Below, in pieces: positions 1 to 9,966 of a DNA stretch of 64,000 nt. The first letter of the stretch is position 1. Every line of letters starts with the position of its first letter. The notes under the pieces are model-generated. The model saw only the letters and a list, made by a program, of their open reading frames with translations, did not search any database and had not been told where the DNA came from. This DNA comes from Pelagibacteraceae bacterium AG-390-O04. GTDB lineage: Bacteria > Pseudomonadota > Alphaproteobacteria > Pelagibacterales > Pelagibacteraceae. A program made the position numbers and the translations under genes. The stretch is taken from NCBI GenBank assembly GCA_003278065.1, contig QCHE01000001.1, positions 62,001 to 126,000 of the forward strand, read 5' to 3'.

Positions 1-1
1 A

Positions 2-559
2 ATTAAGGTTGAAAATTTAGAAAAAAAATTAGCTATAAATATTTTTTGGAATGAAATTATAGTTAAAAGATTTTCTAAAAATGTAAGTATTAATCGAGAA
101 CAAATAAAAAAAGATTTACTAAAAAATAATAAACAAAATGAATATAACCTATCTGAAATTTTATTTAATTTAGATGTTGGTGGAAATCTAAATAATAAAT
201 ATGAGGAAATTAAAAAATCAATCATAAATCAAGGATTTGAGTCTTCAGCATTATTATATAGTGCTTCAGATTCTTCCTCAAATGGTGGTAAAGTTGGTTG
301 GATAAAAGAAAATTCTCTTAACTCTAAAATTAGAAAAAACCTTATAAATCTAACTACGAATGATTTTACTAAACCAATTTTGGTTCCTGGTGGTTTTTTA
401 ATTTTAAAGATAAATAATATTAGGCAAACAAATAAATATAAAGATTTAAATAAAGAAATTGATTCTGTTGTAAAAACTCAAACTTCTAATCAATTAAATC
501 AGTTTTCAAATTTATATTTTAATAAAATAAGAAAAGATATAAATATAGATGAATTATAA
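2..559 (+). CDS. surA: SurA-like periplasmic peptidyl-prolyl isomerase, C-terminal part
   Basis: An open frame runs from the left edge to a TAA at 557-559 and encodes 185 residues. It is not in the ORF track because its start lies outside the window. It contains a parvulin-type rotamase segment with the motif GGKVGWI, and the frame is lysine-rich with no membrane segment. SurA chaperones outer-membrane proteins in the periplasm and isomerises prolyl bonds. The order surA-pdxA-ksgA is a classic proteobacterial arrangement, and the stop overlaps the pdxA start by 11 bases, so the genes are probably co-transcribed. The N-terminal chaperone region cannot be seen. Another parvulin-type protein is possible, but the context makes SurA by far the best call. 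Confidence 0.8.
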   Translation: MKVENLEKKLAINIFWNEIIVKRFSKNVSINREQIKKDLLKNNKQNEYNLSEILFNLDVGGNLNNKYEEIKKSIINQGFESSALLYSASDSSSNGGKVGWIKENSLNSKIRKNLINLTTNDFTKPILVPGGFLILKINNIRQTNKYKDLNKEIDSVVKTQTSNQLNQFSNLYFNKIRKDINIDEL

Positions 560-1511
560 ACCAATAATTTTAATTTCGGGAGAACCAAATAGTGTTTTTT
601 TAGAAATCTTTTTTAAATCAATAAAACATAAAAAAATTAGAAGTCCTTTGATTTTAATTTGTTCGTTAAAACTTTTAAAATTACAAATGACATATTTTGG
701 TTTTAAAAAAAAAATAAAAGTTTTAGATATAAAAAAACTTAATTATAAAATAGATAATTCTTCTATAAATATTATAAATGTTGATTATAATGTTTCAAAA
801 GCTTTTGAACCTATTTCAAAAAAATCTTACAATTATATTAAAGACTCTTTTTCTATTGCTTTTAAGTTAATAAGATCGGGATATACAAATAAGTTAATTA
901 ATGGACCAATATCAAAAAAACAATTTCTCAACAAAAGATTTCCTGGTGTGACAGAATTTATAGCAAATGAATTTAATGAGAAAAAGATTGGAATGCTTAT
1001 ATACAATAAATCACTTTCTGTTTGTCCAATAACAACTCATTTACCAATAAAATTAGTGGCTAAAAAGATTAATAAAAAATTATTAGTTGAAAAAATTAAT
1101 TTAATAAAATCATTTTATAAAAATTCTTTCAAAAAAAATCCAAAAATAGGTGTTGTTGGTTTAAATCCCCACTGTGAGAGTATTAGTAAAATTAATGAAG
1201 ATGAAAAAATAATCAAACCAGCAATTCAACAAATAAGAAAAAAAAACATTAATGTTTCTGGACCTTTTTCATCAGATACTATCTTTCTAAAAAAAAATAG
1301 GAGTAAATTTGATGTTATAGTTGGAATGTATCATGATCAAGTTTTGACACCGATTAAAACCCTATTTGAGTATGACGCTATAAATATTACTATGGGCCTT
1401 CCATTTTATAGGATTTCTCCTGATCATGGACCAAATGAAAAAATGCTAGGTAAAAATAAGTCTAATCCATTAAGCTTAATTAATTCTATTAAATTTTTAG
1501 ATCGAAGGTGA
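549..1511 (+). CDS. pdxA: 4-hydroxythreonine-4-phosphate dehydrogenase
   Basis: PdxA oxidises 4-phosphohydroxy-L-threonine in pyridoxal 5'-phosphate synthesis (DXP-dependent route), giving the substrate for PdxJ. The 320-residue length is normal for the family. The three metal-ligand histidines are recognisable in the contexts TTHLP, MYHDQ and SPDHGP, and the substrate-binding GPISK is present near residue 118. The start overlaps the end of surA by 11 bases, and the TGA stop overlaps the GTG start of ksgA, so translation is likely coupled along surA-pdxA-ksgA. The C-terminus ends soon after the last conserved block, as expected. Confidence 0.93.
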   Translation: MNYKPIILISGEPNSVFLEIFFKSIKHKKIRSPLILICSLKLLKLQMTYFGFKKKIKVLDIKKLNYKIDNSSINIINVDYNVSKAFEPISKKSYNYIKDSFSIAFKLIRSGYTNKLINGPISKKQFLNKRFPGVTEFIANEFNEKKIGMLIYNKSLSVCPITTHLPIKLVAKKINKKLLVEKINLIKSFYKNSFKKNPKIGVVGLNPHCESISKINEDEKIIKPAIQQIRKKNINVSGPFSSDTIFLKKNRSKFDVIVGMYHDQVLTPIKTLFEYDAINITMGLPFYRISPDHGPNEKMLGKNKSNPLSLINSIKFLDRR

Positions 1512-2296
1512 TTAAAGCAAAAAAAAGTCTTGGACAAAATTTTCTAATAAATGAGTCTATTATTGATAAGATATTAAATATTGTAGATATTAAGAATAAA
1601 ACCATTTTAGAAATAGGTCCTGGATCAGGAAATTTAACATCTGGAATTTTAAATAAAGAACCAAAAAAATTGATAGTTATTGAAAAAGATGAAAATCTTG
1701 TTGAATTATTAAAAGACAAATTTCAAAAAAAAATACAAATTCTTAATGAAGATGTTTTAAAAGTTGATGAAAATATACTTGATAATGAGATTTTAACTGT
1801 TTTTGGAAATTTACCTTATAACATTTCAACTGAAATTTTAAGTAAGTGGATTTTAAATATTAAAGATGAAAATTTTTGGTTTGACAATCTCATACTCATG
1901 TTTCAAAAAGAAGTAGCAGATAGAATAATATCTGATTTTAATTGTAAGAATTATGGAAGGTTGTCTATTTTAGTTAACTGGAAATTAGATGTAGAAAAAA
2001 TTTGTGATGTAAAACCAAAAAGTTTTTTTCCTAAACCTAAAGTTGATAGCAGTATTCTTTTTTTTAAACCCAAAAAAAATATCTTTAAACTTAATAATCC
2101 AAAAAATTTGGAAAAAATAACAAGAATTTTTTTTATGCATAGAAGAAAAATGATTAAAAAACCCTTTAATCAGTTATTTAATGGTAATACAAAAATAGCA
2201 TCTAAGATGGATATTGATTTAAATAAAAGACCACAGAACTTAAATTATAAAACCTATCTCAAACTTACTGATGAATATGAAAAATTAATTAGTTAA
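1508..2296 (+). CDS. ksgA: 16S rRNA (adenine1518/1519-N6)-dimethyltransferase
   Basis: KsgA dimethylates two adjacent adenines in the 3'-terminal hairpin of 16S rRNA during 30S maturation, using S-adenosylmethionine. The N-terminus has the family signature KKSLGQNFL, followed by the SAM motif [11 protein letters not shown] and the catalytic NLPYNIS. The 262-residue length is standard. The start is GTG at 1508, overlapping the pdxA stop. The 3' end overlaps the convergent gmk gene by 12 bases, leaving no room for a terminator. Confidence 0.95.
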   Translation: MIKAKKSLGQNFLINESIIDKILNIVDIKNKTILEIGPGSGNLTSGILNKEPKKLIVIEKDENLVELLKDKFQKKIQILNEDVLKVDENILDNEILTVFGNLPYNISTEILSKWILNIKDENFWFDNLILMFQKEVADRIISDFNCKNYGRLSILVNWKLDVEKICDVKPKSFFPKPKVDSSILFFKPKKNIFKLNNPKNLEKITRIFFMHRRKMIKKPFNQLFNGNTKIASKMDIDLNKRPQNLNYKTYLKLTDEYEKLIS

Positions 2297-2917
2297 CTTT
2301 TCTACGTGGTTTCTAATATAATCCATATCGTAATCTTTTGAACCATTGTTAATTTCAGCATTTATTAAATTACGTATTTTAAGATAACAACTTTCAAGAT
2401 TATCATTTATCACAACATAATCATAATTTATCCAATGAAGTACGTCCCTTTCGAACTGTTTCATTCTTTCCTCAACTATCATTTTATCTTTCAAATGTCT
2501 TTTAGATAACCGTTCAAATAAGATTTTTTTACTTGGTGGTAATATAAAAAATGTGATTAATTTATAATCTAATCCTTTGTTTTTAATCTGATCAGCTCCT
2601 TGCCAATCTATATCAAATAAAACATTTTTGCTGTTGTTCAGTTTATCTATAACTGGGGTTCTTGTTGTGCCATAAAAATTATCGAACACCTTGGCATATT
2701 CTAGAAACTCTTCATTTTTAATGAGTCTTTTAAATTCTTCATTATTTACAAAGTAATAATCTTTGTTAGGAGTTTCATATGGACGTGGTTGTCTTGTAGT
2801 ATGAGATATGGAAATTTCAAAATTATCTTTTTTTGAAATTAAATTTACTAAAGTAGTTTTACCTGCCCCAGAGGGAGAAGATAAGATTACCATTATCCCA
2901 TCTTTTTTGGTGGGCAT
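2285..2917 (-). CDS. gmk: Guanylate kinase
   Basis: Gmk phosphorylates GMP to GDP with ATP. The 210-residue protein has the P-loop [11 protein letters not shown] near residue 13, the GMP-binding stretch [11 protein letters not shown] and the DIDWQGA block. It is the last gene of fabD-fabG-acpP-gmk, 9 bp after acpP. In many alphaproteobacteria fabF and mltG lie between acpP and gmk; here neither is present. The 3' end overlaps ksgA tail-to-tail. Confidence 0.95.
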   Translation of the reverse strand: MPTKKDGIMVILSSPSGAGKTTLVNLISKKDNFEISISHTTRQPRPYETPNKDYYFVNNEEFKRLIKNEEFLEYAKVFDNFYGTTRTPVIDKLNNSKNVLFDIDWQGADQIKNKGLDYKLITFFILPPSKKILFERLSKRHLKDKMIVEERMKQFERDVLHWINYDYVVINDNLESCYLKIRNLINAEINNGSKDYDMDYIRNHVEKLTN

Positions 2918-2926
2918 TAAAATATA

Positions 2927-3166
2927 TTAATTAGCTTTGCCTTCAATGAATTTAACAGCATCACCAACAGTTAAAATTTTTTCAGCTTCACTATCTGAAA
3001 TCTCTGACCCAAATTCCTCTTCAAAAGCCATTACTAATTCAACTGTATCTAGACTATCAGCACCTAGGTCATCTATAAAACTTGATTCCTCTGTGACTTT
3101 CGCTTCATCAATTCCTAGATGGTCTGCGACTATCTTCTTTACTTTACTTGAAACATCTTCTGACAT
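2927..3166 (-). CDS. acpP: Acyl carrier protein
   Basis: AcpP is the small acidic carrier of fatty-acid synthesis. It is 79 residues long with the phosphopantetheine attachment motif GADSLD, so Ser38 is the modified residue. The acidic helix after the motif is typical. A good ribosome binding site (AAAGGA) lies about 5 bases before the ATG, in line with high expression. It follows fabG after about 60 bp, a gap that could carry its own promoter. Confidence 0.97.
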   Translation of the reverse strand: MSEDVSSKVKKIVADHLGIDEAKVTEESSFIDDLGADSLDTVELVMAFEEEFGSEISDSEAEKILTVGDAVKFIEGKAN

Positions 3167-3227
3167 ATTGATCCTTTTGTTATAAAATCGTTATTAGTTT
3201 AATTACTTCGATTGTCAAGCCATATAG

Positions 3228-3962
3228 TCAGGCCATATACATGCCCCCATTAACATGTAATGTTTCCCCATTTATATAATCAGATTGAGGAGAAATTAAA
3301 AAAAGAACTGCATTTGCAATATCTTCTGGCTCTCCAAGTCTATTAGATGGTATTTTAGAAAGAATAATCTCTTTAAATTTATCATCAATCTTATCTGTCA
3401 TTGTTGTTTTGATGAAACCAGGGGAGATACAATTTATGTTAATATTTTTTTTAGCATATTCAATAGCTAAACTTTTTGACATTGCAATAATCCCAGCTTT
3501 AGATGCAGTATAATTTGATTGGCCTAAGTTTCCAGTGTGCCCAACAACTGATGTGATATTAACTATTTTACCTTTTTTATTTTTTAACATTTTTTTTATT
3601 GCGAATTTACTCATTAAAAATGTTGAAGTTAAATTTATATCAATTACTTTTTTCCATTCTTCAATGCTCATTCTAATTGCTAGATTGTCTTGAGTAATTC
3701 CTGCATTATTGACAATACAATCTAAACCACCAAGTTCATTTACTCCATTTTCAATAAATTCTTCTATCTTATTGTTTTCAGAAATATCAAATCTTAAAAT
3801 TTTAATTTTTGGGAATTTTTTTTTTAACTCTTCAAGTTTTTCAATTTTTGTACCTGAGGCTAAAATATTAGCTTCATATTCATAAAGTTTTTCTACTATG
3901 GAATTCCCTATTCCTCCAGATGCTCCAGTAACAATAATATTCTTATTTTCTATATTTTTCAT
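3228..3962 (-). CDS. fabG: 3-oxoacyl-ACP reductase
   Basis: FabG is the NADPH-dependent reductase of the fatty-acid elongation cycle. The 244 residues contain the Rossmann motif TGASGGIG near residue 12, the NNAG motif, and the catalytic Ser-Tyr-Lys set (ITSVVG and YTASK). The C-terminus ends in the usual HVNGG-containing tail. It overlaps the fabD stop by 4 bases, and acpP lies just downstream, so assignment to fatty-acid synthesis rather than to a general SDR is secure. Confidence 0.95.
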   Translation of the reverse strand: MKNIENKNIIVTGASGGIGNSIVEKLYEYEANILASGTKIEKLEELKKKFPKIKILRFDISENNKIEEFIENGVNELGGLDCIVNNAGITQDNLAIRMSIEEWKKVIDINLTSTFLMSKFAIKKMLKNKKGKIVNITSVVGHTGNLGQSNYTASKAGIIAMSKSLAIEYAKKNININCISPGFIKTTMTDKIDDKFKEIILSKIPSNRLGEPEDIANAVLFLISPQSDYINGETLHVNGGMYMA

Positions 3963-4885
3963 ATCGTAATATTTTGAATATCATCTTTATTATTAATTGA
4001 ATTAATTGTCATCTCTTTATTAATTCTTTTTACTAAACCTGATAAAACTTTTCCAGGTCCAATTTCAATAAATTGATTTACACCATTATTAATCATTTTT
4101 ATCACACTTTCTCTCCATCGGACTCTATTCTCTATTTGTTTTACTAAAAGATCTTTTAATTCATCCTCATTAGAAATTTCTTTTGCAGTTACATTTGAAA
4201 TTAAGACATTATTTCCTTTTTTAAAATGAAGTTTATTTAATTCTTCTCTCATGATTACTGTTGCTTTATTCATTAAACTGCAATGAAAAGGGGCGCTTAC
4301 TGGTAGTTTAATATTCTTTATCTTCTCATTCTTCAAAACTTCAATAAATTTTTCTAAATCTTTATTCTTACCACTTATAACTATTTGACCCTCGGAATTA
4401 TCATTAGCTATTTGTACAATAAAGTTATTTTTATTTTTTTCTATTATATTTTCAATCTTATCAATACTGACACCCAAAACTGCAACCATACCGCCCTCAC
4501 CTTTTGGAACTGAGTTTTGCATAGCATCACCTCTTATTTTTAATATTCTAATAGTATCTTTAAAATCTAAATAACCTGCACACGCAATAGCTGAATATTC
4601 ACCTAAAGAATGTCCAGCAAAATATTTTGCTTTATTTAAATCTAACTCGAATTCTTTTTTCATTACCTGATAAATAGAATAACTTATTAAAAAAATAGCA
4701 GGTTGAGTATTAACTGTTAAATCCAATTCTCCCTTTGGGCCTTCTAAAATTATTTTAGATAGAGGAATGCCTAAAACTTCATCTGCTTCCTTAAATTGAT
4801 TTTTCACTAAATCAAACTTATCATAAAATTCTTTTCCCATACCCACAATCTGAGAACCTTGACCTGGAAAAATTACTGAAAACAT
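3959..4885 (-). CDS. fabD: Malonyl-CoA:ACP transacylase
   Basis: FabD moves malonyl from CoA to ACP to supply elongation units. Visible family marks are GQGSQ near residue 8, the nucleophile elbow GHSLGEYSA near residue 92 and the catalytic histidine in APFHCSLM near residue 200. The length of 308 is standard. It is the first gene of fabD-fabG-acpP-gmk and is transcribed away from rpsF across an 87-bp divergent gap that must hold promoters for both directions. Confidence 0.95.
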   Translation of the reverse strand: MFSVIFPGQGSQIVGMGKEFYDKFDLVKNQFKEADEVLGIPLSKIILEGPKGELDLTVNTQPAIFLISYSIYQVMKKEFELDLNKAKYFAGHSLGEYSAIACAGYLDFKDTIRILKIRGDAMQNSVPKGEGGMVAVLGVSIDKIENIIEKNKNNFIVQIANDNSEGQIVISGKNKDLEKFIEVLKNEKIKNIKLPVSAPFHCSLMNKATVIMREELNKLHFKKGNNVLISNVTAKEISNEDELKDLLVKQIENRVRWRESVIKMINNGVNQFIEIGPGKVLSGLVKRINKEMTINSINNKDDIQNITI

Positions 4886-4912
4886 TTAAAAAATTATTTA
4901 ATTATTGTCCAT

Positions 4913-4940
4913 TTTACAGTTGATATTGAACACTTATAAT
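4913..4940 (+). promoter_or_regulatory. Probable sigma-70 promoter for the rpsF operon
   Basis: In the fabD/rpsF divergent gap there is a perfect -10 hexamer TATAAT at 4935-4940. A weak -35-like TTTACA lies 16 bases upstream at 4913-4918. The placement, about 30 bases before the rpsF ATG, fits a short leader. This is a sequence match only. Confidence 0.5.
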
Positions 4941-4972
4941 AGTATATCCTCACGTTTTATTAAAGAATTTAA

Positions 4973-5326
4973 ATGAATTTATACGAGCATACAATTGTTG
5001 CAAGGCAAGATACTTCACCTGGTGAATTAAAACAGCTGACTGAAAAATATTCAAAAATAATTGAAAAAAATGAGGGAGAAGTTGTTAAAACAGAAAACTG
5101 GGGACTGTTAAACTTATCTTATTTGATCAAAAAAAATAAGAAAGGAAGCTATATTCACTTTAAAATCAAAGGTAAGGGGAAAGTTGTCGAAGCATTAGAA
5201 AAAAATGAGTCGATTGATAAAAAGTTATTAAGGTACTTAACTGTTAAAGTTAAAAAATTTGATTTAGATACTAACTATTTTGCCAAAAGAGATGATGGTG
5301 AAAAAAAAGAAAAAATAAATAGCTAA
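4973..5326 (+). CDS. rpsF: 30S ribosomal protein S6
   Basis: S6 binds S18 and the central domain of 16S rRNA. The N-terminus [10 protein letters not shown] and the middle [15 protein letters not shown] match the S6 fold. The 117 residues end in a charged tail, common in the family. It starts the rpsF-rpsR-rplI operon, with 2 bp to rpsR. The ribosome binding site is weak (AAAGAA). Confidence 0.95.
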   Translation: MNLYEHTIVARQDTSPGELKQLTEKYSKIIEKNEGEVVKTENWGLLNLSYLIKKNKKGSYIHFKIKGKGKVVEALEKNESIDKKLLRYLTVKVKKFDLDTNYFAKRDDGEKKEKINS

Positions 5327-5328
5327 TT

Positions 5329-5601
5329 ATGCCTAAAAGACAAAGTGGAAACAAAAAAGGAAAGCAAAGTAATTTTGCGAAATTAAGTATATTCCAACCA
5401 AATAAATATAAATTTAAAAAAAGTTGCCCATTATCTGTGAAAGGTGCGCCAAAAATTGATTATAAAAATATTAAATTGTTAAAAAAATATATGTCAGAAA
5501 ATGGTAAGATATTGCCTTCGAGAATTACAAATGTAAGTCAAAAAAAACAAAGAGAGTTATCGTTATCAATTAGAAGAGCTAGAAATTTAGCACTATTATA
5601 A
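5329..5601 (+). CDS. rpsR: 30S ribosomal protein S18
   Basis: S18 partners S6 on the 30S platform. The conserved block [19 protein letters not shown], then PSRIT and the basic [10 protein letters not shown]-terminus identify it. It has 90 residues with a lysine-rich N-terminal extension. It sits between rpsF and rplI, the standard order. Confidence 0.96.
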   Translation: MPKRQSGNKKGKQSNFAKLSIFQPNKYKFKKSCPLSVKGAPKIDYKNIKLLKKYMSENGKILPSRITNVSQKKQRELSLSIRRARNLALL

Positions 5602-5610
5602 GAATATAAT

Positions 5611-6069
5611 ATGAAAGTTATATTATTAGAAAATATTAAAAGAGTGGGAACTATCGGTGAAATAATCGAAGTAAAAAGAGGTTTTGGTAGGAACTTTTTG
5701 ATAGCAAATAAAAAAGCACTTTATGCCTCAAAAGATAATATTAAAGAAGTAGAAAAAATTAAATCAAATCTTACAAAAAAAGATAATGAAAAAAAATTAA
5801 ACGCTCAAAAAATTTCTGAACAAATTGACAAGAAACAATATTTTATCAAAAAATTAAGTACAGAAAATAATGAATTGTATGGATCTGTAAAACCAACCGA
5901 AATATCAAAAATAATTCATGAAAAAAATAAAATTGATATTAAGCCATCAATGATTCAACCTATTCATGAAATCAAATCACTTGGGAAATTTAATGTTAAA
6001 ATCTCATTACACTCAGAAGTTGATGCTGAAATTACAATAAATGTCCAGTCTGCTGAATCTATTCAGTGA
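5611..6069 (+). CDS. rplI: 50S ribosomal protein L9
   Basis: L9 binds 23S rRNA domain V with its N-terminal domain and projects a second domain on a long helix. The N-terminal signature MKVILLENIKRVGTIGEIIEVKRGFGRNFLI is typical, followed by a lysine-rich connecting helix and a C-terminal domain containing YGSVKPTEI. Length is 152. It is the third gene of the ribosomal operon, and dnaB follows after 67 bp. Confidence 0.95.
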   Translation: MKVILLENIKRVGTIGEIIEVKRGFGRNFLIANKKALYASKDNIKEVEKIKSNLTKKDNEKKLNAQKISEQIDKKQYFIKKLSTENNELYGSVKPTEISKIIHEKNKIDIKPSMIQPIHEIKSLGKFNVKISLHSEVDAEITINVQSAESIQ

Positions 6070-6136
6070 TTATACAATTTCATCCACAACTTTTTTTTTA
6101 AATTTATAAATATTCAAATTCCTGTAAGTTGTTCTA

Positions 6137-7555
6137 ATGGAAAATAATTTGAATATTGTTAAAGACAAATTTCATGAACTCCCTAATAACATTGAAGCAG
6201 AACAATCTGTTATAGGTTCAATTTTAGTATCTAATGAAATATTTGATGAGATCAGTACAATCATATCTAATTCTAACTTTTATGATCCTATGCATCAAAA
6301 GATTTTCAATGCTATTGAAAGCTTAATTTATAAAGGAATGTTAGCTAACCCAATTACATTAAAAAATTATTTTGAAAATGAAAAAGACGATTTAAATATT
6401 CCAGAATACTTAGTAAAAATTACAAAATTTTCAACTTCTATACGTCAAGCTATTGAATATTCAAAAATAATTTATGATATGTTTGTAAGAAGAGAGCTAA
6501 TAAAAATTTCAGAGCAAACTATTGATAATGCTAAAATTAATGATTTAGATGTTAATGGACAAAATATTATTGAAAACTCCGAAAAATTATTATTCGATTT
6601 AGCTGAGAAAGGTTCTTTTAATTCTTCTCTTATTAAATTTGATGATGCCATGAAACAAACAATTGAAATGGCATCTGCTGCTTATAAAAATGAAGGTGGC
6701 ATTGTTGGAGTTCCGACTGGACTTAGGGATTTAGATAATAAACTTGGAGGATTACATCAATCAGATTTGATTATTATTGCAGGACGACCTTCAATGGGAA
6801 AAACATCATTAGCAACAAATATTGCGTTTCATGCCGCTAAATCAATTCAAGATAATGGAAAAAAGTCATCTATTGCATTTTTTTCTTTAGAGATGTCTTC
6901 AGAACAATTATCTACAAGAATTCTTTCTGAACAAGCAAGCATAGGGTCTAATGATATTAGGCGTGGAAGAATTTCTGATGATCAATTTGATAAATTTTTA
7001 GAAACCTCAAAGAATATTGCTGAACTTCCTTTATTCATTGATGAAACCCCTGCTATCAGCATTGCAGCTATGAGCAATAGAGCAAGAAGAATTAAAAGGC
7101 TTCACGGCTTGGATATGATTGTAGTCGATTACATTCAGTTAATGAGAGGAACTACTTTTAACAAAGACGGAAGAGTTCAAGAAATCTCTCAAATTACTCA
7201 AGGATTAAAGGCAATTGCAAAAGAATTAGCAGTTCCAGTTGTGGCATTGTCACAATTATCAAGGCAAGTTGAACAAAGAGATGATCATAAACCTCAGTTA
7301 GCAGATTTGAGAGAGTCAGGTTCTATAGAGCAAGATGCAGATGTGGTAATGTTTGTTTATAGAGAAGGATATTATTTACAAAGAAAAGAGCCAAGAGAAG
7401 CAACTGTAGAACATGCTGAATGGCAAGCTAAAATGAACGAAGTTGCTCATTTAGCTGAAATTATAATTGGAAAACAACGTCACGGCCCAATTGGTAAAGT
7501 AACTCTAGAGTTTGAAGAGAGATTTACTAAATTTAAAGATACTCAAACTAATTAA
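6137..7555 (+). CDS. dnaB: Replicative DNA helicase
   Basis: DnaB is the hexameric 5'-3' helicase of the replication fork. The N-terminal domain begins PNNIEAEQSVIGSIL. The RecA-like domain holds Walker A GRPSMGKTS (about 216-224), Walker B VVDYIQLM and the conserved SQLSRQVEQR and LRESGSIEQDADVV blocks. Length 472 is normal, with no intein inserted. It follows rplI, a common proteobacterial arrangement. Confidence 0.96.
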   Translation: MENNLNIVKDKFHELPNNIEAEQSVIGSILVSNEIFDEISTIISNSNFYDPMHQKIFNAIESLIYKGMLANPITLKNYFENEKDDLNIPEYLVKITKFSTSIRQAIEYSKIIYDMFVRRELIKISEQTIDNAKINDLDVNGQNIIENSEKLLFDLAEKGSFNSSLIKFDDAMKQTIEMASAAYKNEGGIVGVPTGLRDLDNKLGGLHQSDLIIIAGRPSMGKTSLATNIAFHAAKSIQDNGKKSSIAFFSLEMSSEQLSTRILSEQASIGSNDIRRGRISDDQFDKFLETSKNIAELPLFIDETPAISIAAMSNRARRIKRLHGLDMIVVDYIQLMRGTTFNKDGRVQEISQITQGLKAIAKELAVPVVALSQLSRQVEQRDDHKPQLADLRESGSIEQDADVVMFVYREGYYLQRKEPREATVEHAEWQAKMNEVAHLAEIIIGKQRHGPIGKVTLEFEERFTKFKDTQTN

Positions 7556-7575
7556 ATTCAAATATAAAAGAGCTA

Positions 7576-9963
7576 ATGTTTGCTCACATGTATCAAAATA
7601 CGATTTTAAAAAATCCAAAATCTGTTTTTATATTTTTATTAATAACTTTACTCAGTTTTGGATATTTTTCTAAAGATTTTAGATTAGATGCTTCTTCAGA
7701 GACTTTGTTAATTGATGGAGACCCAGACCTCAAATATTTGAAAGAAATTAGTGAGCGATATGGTTCAAAAGAATTTTTAGTATTAACTTATACACCTAAT
7801 GAGGGAATGAGTACTGACACATCCATTAATAATCTTTTAAGCTTAAAATATAAGATTCAAAGTTTAGATTGGGTGCATAATGTCATAACTTTATTGGATG
7901 TACCACTGCTAAATAATTCTGATGCTCCCTTACAAGAAAGACTGGAAACTTTCAAAACACTAAAAGATGAAGGTGTTGATCGTAATAGAGGTTTTCAAGA
8001 AATTTTAAATAGTCCTGTTTTTAGAAATTTTGTTATTAGTGAAGATGGAAAGACAAGTGGAATTATAGTTAATATAAAAAAAAATAAACCAATTGAGGAT
8101 ATCAAAAATAAATCACCTCGGGAAATAGAAAAATATCGTGATCAAATTAAAAAACAAAATCACGAAAATATTTTAGAGATAAGAGATGTAATTAAAAGCT
8201 ATGAAAATATAGGAAAGATTTATCTTGGTGGTATTCCAATGATTGCCGATGATATGATGACTTTTATTAAAAGTGATATTATTGTTTTTGGTTTAGGTGT
8301 TTTATTATTTATAATTGCAACACTTTGGTTTGTTTTTAGAAAATTAATTTGGATAATAGTTCCTATTAGTAGTTGTTTCTTTTCAGTTATTATTATGACA
8401 GGTCTCCTTGGAATTCTTGGATGGAAAGTTACTGTGATTTCCTCAAATTTTATTGCTTTAATGTTAATTTTAACGATGGCAATGAATATTCATATGAGTA
8501 CAAGATTTTTACAACTTAGAAATTCCCATCCAGAAAAAAAAATTATTGATATTTTAGTTTTAACAACAAAAAAAATGTATTGGCCAATACTTTATACTGC
8601 TTTAACAACTATTATCGCTTTTTTATCATTAATATTCAGTGAAATTAAACCGATTATTGATTTTGGTTGGATGATGACACTAGGGTTAATTACGTCTTTT
8701 CTAATTACTTTTACTCTTCTTCCAACTTTATTAAATTTTACACCATCAAAGGATATTTTTGTAGAAGAAAAAGACGATTCAAAAATTACAAATATTCTTG
8801 GAAGCTTTTCTATCAATTTTCAAATTCCAATTTTTATTATTACTATCTTCGTTATACTGCTAAGTATATTTGGTATCAGTAAATTAGAAGTTGAGAATAG
8901 TTTCATTAATTATTTTAGTAAAAAAACTGAAATTTATAAAGGTATGAAGTTAATTGATGAAGAACTTGGTGGCACAACTCCTCTTGAAGTTATTTTGAAA
9001 TTTCCTGAAAATAAAAAAAAAGAAGAGGAAAAAGATGATGATTTTGATGATTGGGAAGATGAAGGTCAGAAAGATAACGAAAAATATTGGTTTACAAAAG
9101 ATAAGATTGATACTATTGCCAATGTTCACAATTACTTAGATAGCCTTCCACAAATAGGAAAAGTGTTATCTTTTTCATCTATAATTGATGTGGCGACACA
9201 GCTCAATAATAATAAACCTTTAGGTACTTTAGAAATGGGTGTTTTGTACTCTAAAATTCCTGAAAGTATAAAAACAGAAATTATTGACCCTTATATCTCT
9301 ATAAAAGATAATGAGGCCAGAATAAGCATTAGAATTATTGACTCTCAAGAAGATTTAAGAAGAAATGATTTGATTAATAAAATTAATTTCGATTTACAAA
9401 ATAAACTAGGTATTGAAAAAGATCGTTATAAACTGGGAGGTGTTCTAATATTATTTAACAATCTTTTACAAAGTTTATTCAAATCTCAAATATTAACTTT
9501 AGGTTTAGTGATGATTGGAATTTTTATAATGTTTTTTATATTGTTTAGGAATATCAAATTATCTTTAATAGGTGTAATTCCAAATTTTATTGCTGCTTTT
9601 TTTATACTTGGAATAATTGGTATTCTTGAAATTCCACTCGATATGATGACTATTACAATTGCAGCTATAACTATTGGAATAGCAGTTGATAACAGTATTC
9701 ATTATATCTATCGTTTTAGAGAAGAATTTAATAAAATAAACGACTATAAAGATACAATAAAAATATGCCACTCAACAGTTGGTGTGGCTATTCTAAATAC
9801 ATCTATTACTATAGTATTTGGTTTTTCAATTTTAGTTTTATCAAAATTTATTCCCACAATATATTTTGGAATTTTTACAGGTCTAGCAATGTTGTTAGCA
9901 ATGATTTCAGTTTTAACCTTACTTCCATCTTTAATTTTAATTATTAAACCTTTTGGAAAATAA
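7576..9963 (+). CDS. RND superfamily (MMPL-type) exporter
   Basis: A 795-residue inner-membrane protein with the two-fold RND layout: one membrane helix near residues 13-30, a large periplasmic loop, a five-helix block starting about residue 232, a second loop, and a final helix block from about residue 635. The second loop contains an unusual acidic stretch, KDDDFDDWEDEG, near residue 490. Related MMPL/hopanoid-type exporters move lipids or hydrophobic compounds using the proton gradient. The substrate here cannot be read from sequence. It lies between dnaB and cvpA on the same strand, 3 bp from cvpA. Confidence 0.8.
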   Translation: MFAHMYQNTILKNPKSVFIFLLITLLSFGYFSKDFRLDASSETLLIDGDPDLKYLKEISERYGSKEFLVLTYTPNEGMSTDTSINNLLSLKYKIQSLDWVHNVITLLDVPLLNNSDAPLQERLETFKTLKDEGVDRNRGFQEILNSPVFRNFVISEDGKTSGIIVNIKKNKPIEDIKNKSPREIEKYRDQIKKQNHENILEIRDVIKSYENIGKIYLGGIPMIADDMMTFIKSDIIVFGLGVLLFIIATLWFVFRKLIWIIVPISSCFFSVIIMTGLLGILGWKVTVISSNFIALMLILTMAMNIHMSTRFLQLRNSHPEKKIIDILVLTTKKMYWPILYTALTTIIAFLSLIFSEIKPIIDFGWMMTLGLITSFLITFTLLPTLLNFTPSKDIFVEEKDDSKITNILGSFSINFQIPIFIITIFVILLSIFGISKLEVENSFINYFSKKTEIYKGMKLIDEELGGTTPLEVILKFPENKKKEEEKDDDFDDWEDEGQKDNEKYWFTKDKIDTIANVHNYLDSLPQIGKVLSFSSIIDVATQLNNNKPLGTLEMGVLYSKIPESIKTEIIDPYISIKDNEARISIRIIDSQEDLRRNDLINKINFDLQNKLGIEKDRYKLGGVLILFNNLLQSLFKSQILTLGLVMIGIFIMFFILFRNIKLSLIGVIPNFIAAFFILGIIGILEIPLDMMTITIAAITIGIAVDNSIHYIYRFREEFNKINDYKDTIKICHSTVGVAILNTSITIVFGFSILVLSKFIPTIYFGIFTGLAMLLAMISVLTLLPSLILIIKPFGK

Positions 9964-9966
9964 TTA

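Noticed and set aside
8592-9947. Small ORFs on both strands inside the RND gene
   Set aside because: Low-complexity Tyr/Phe/Ile-rich translations typical of out-of-frame reading of AT-rich membrane protein genes.
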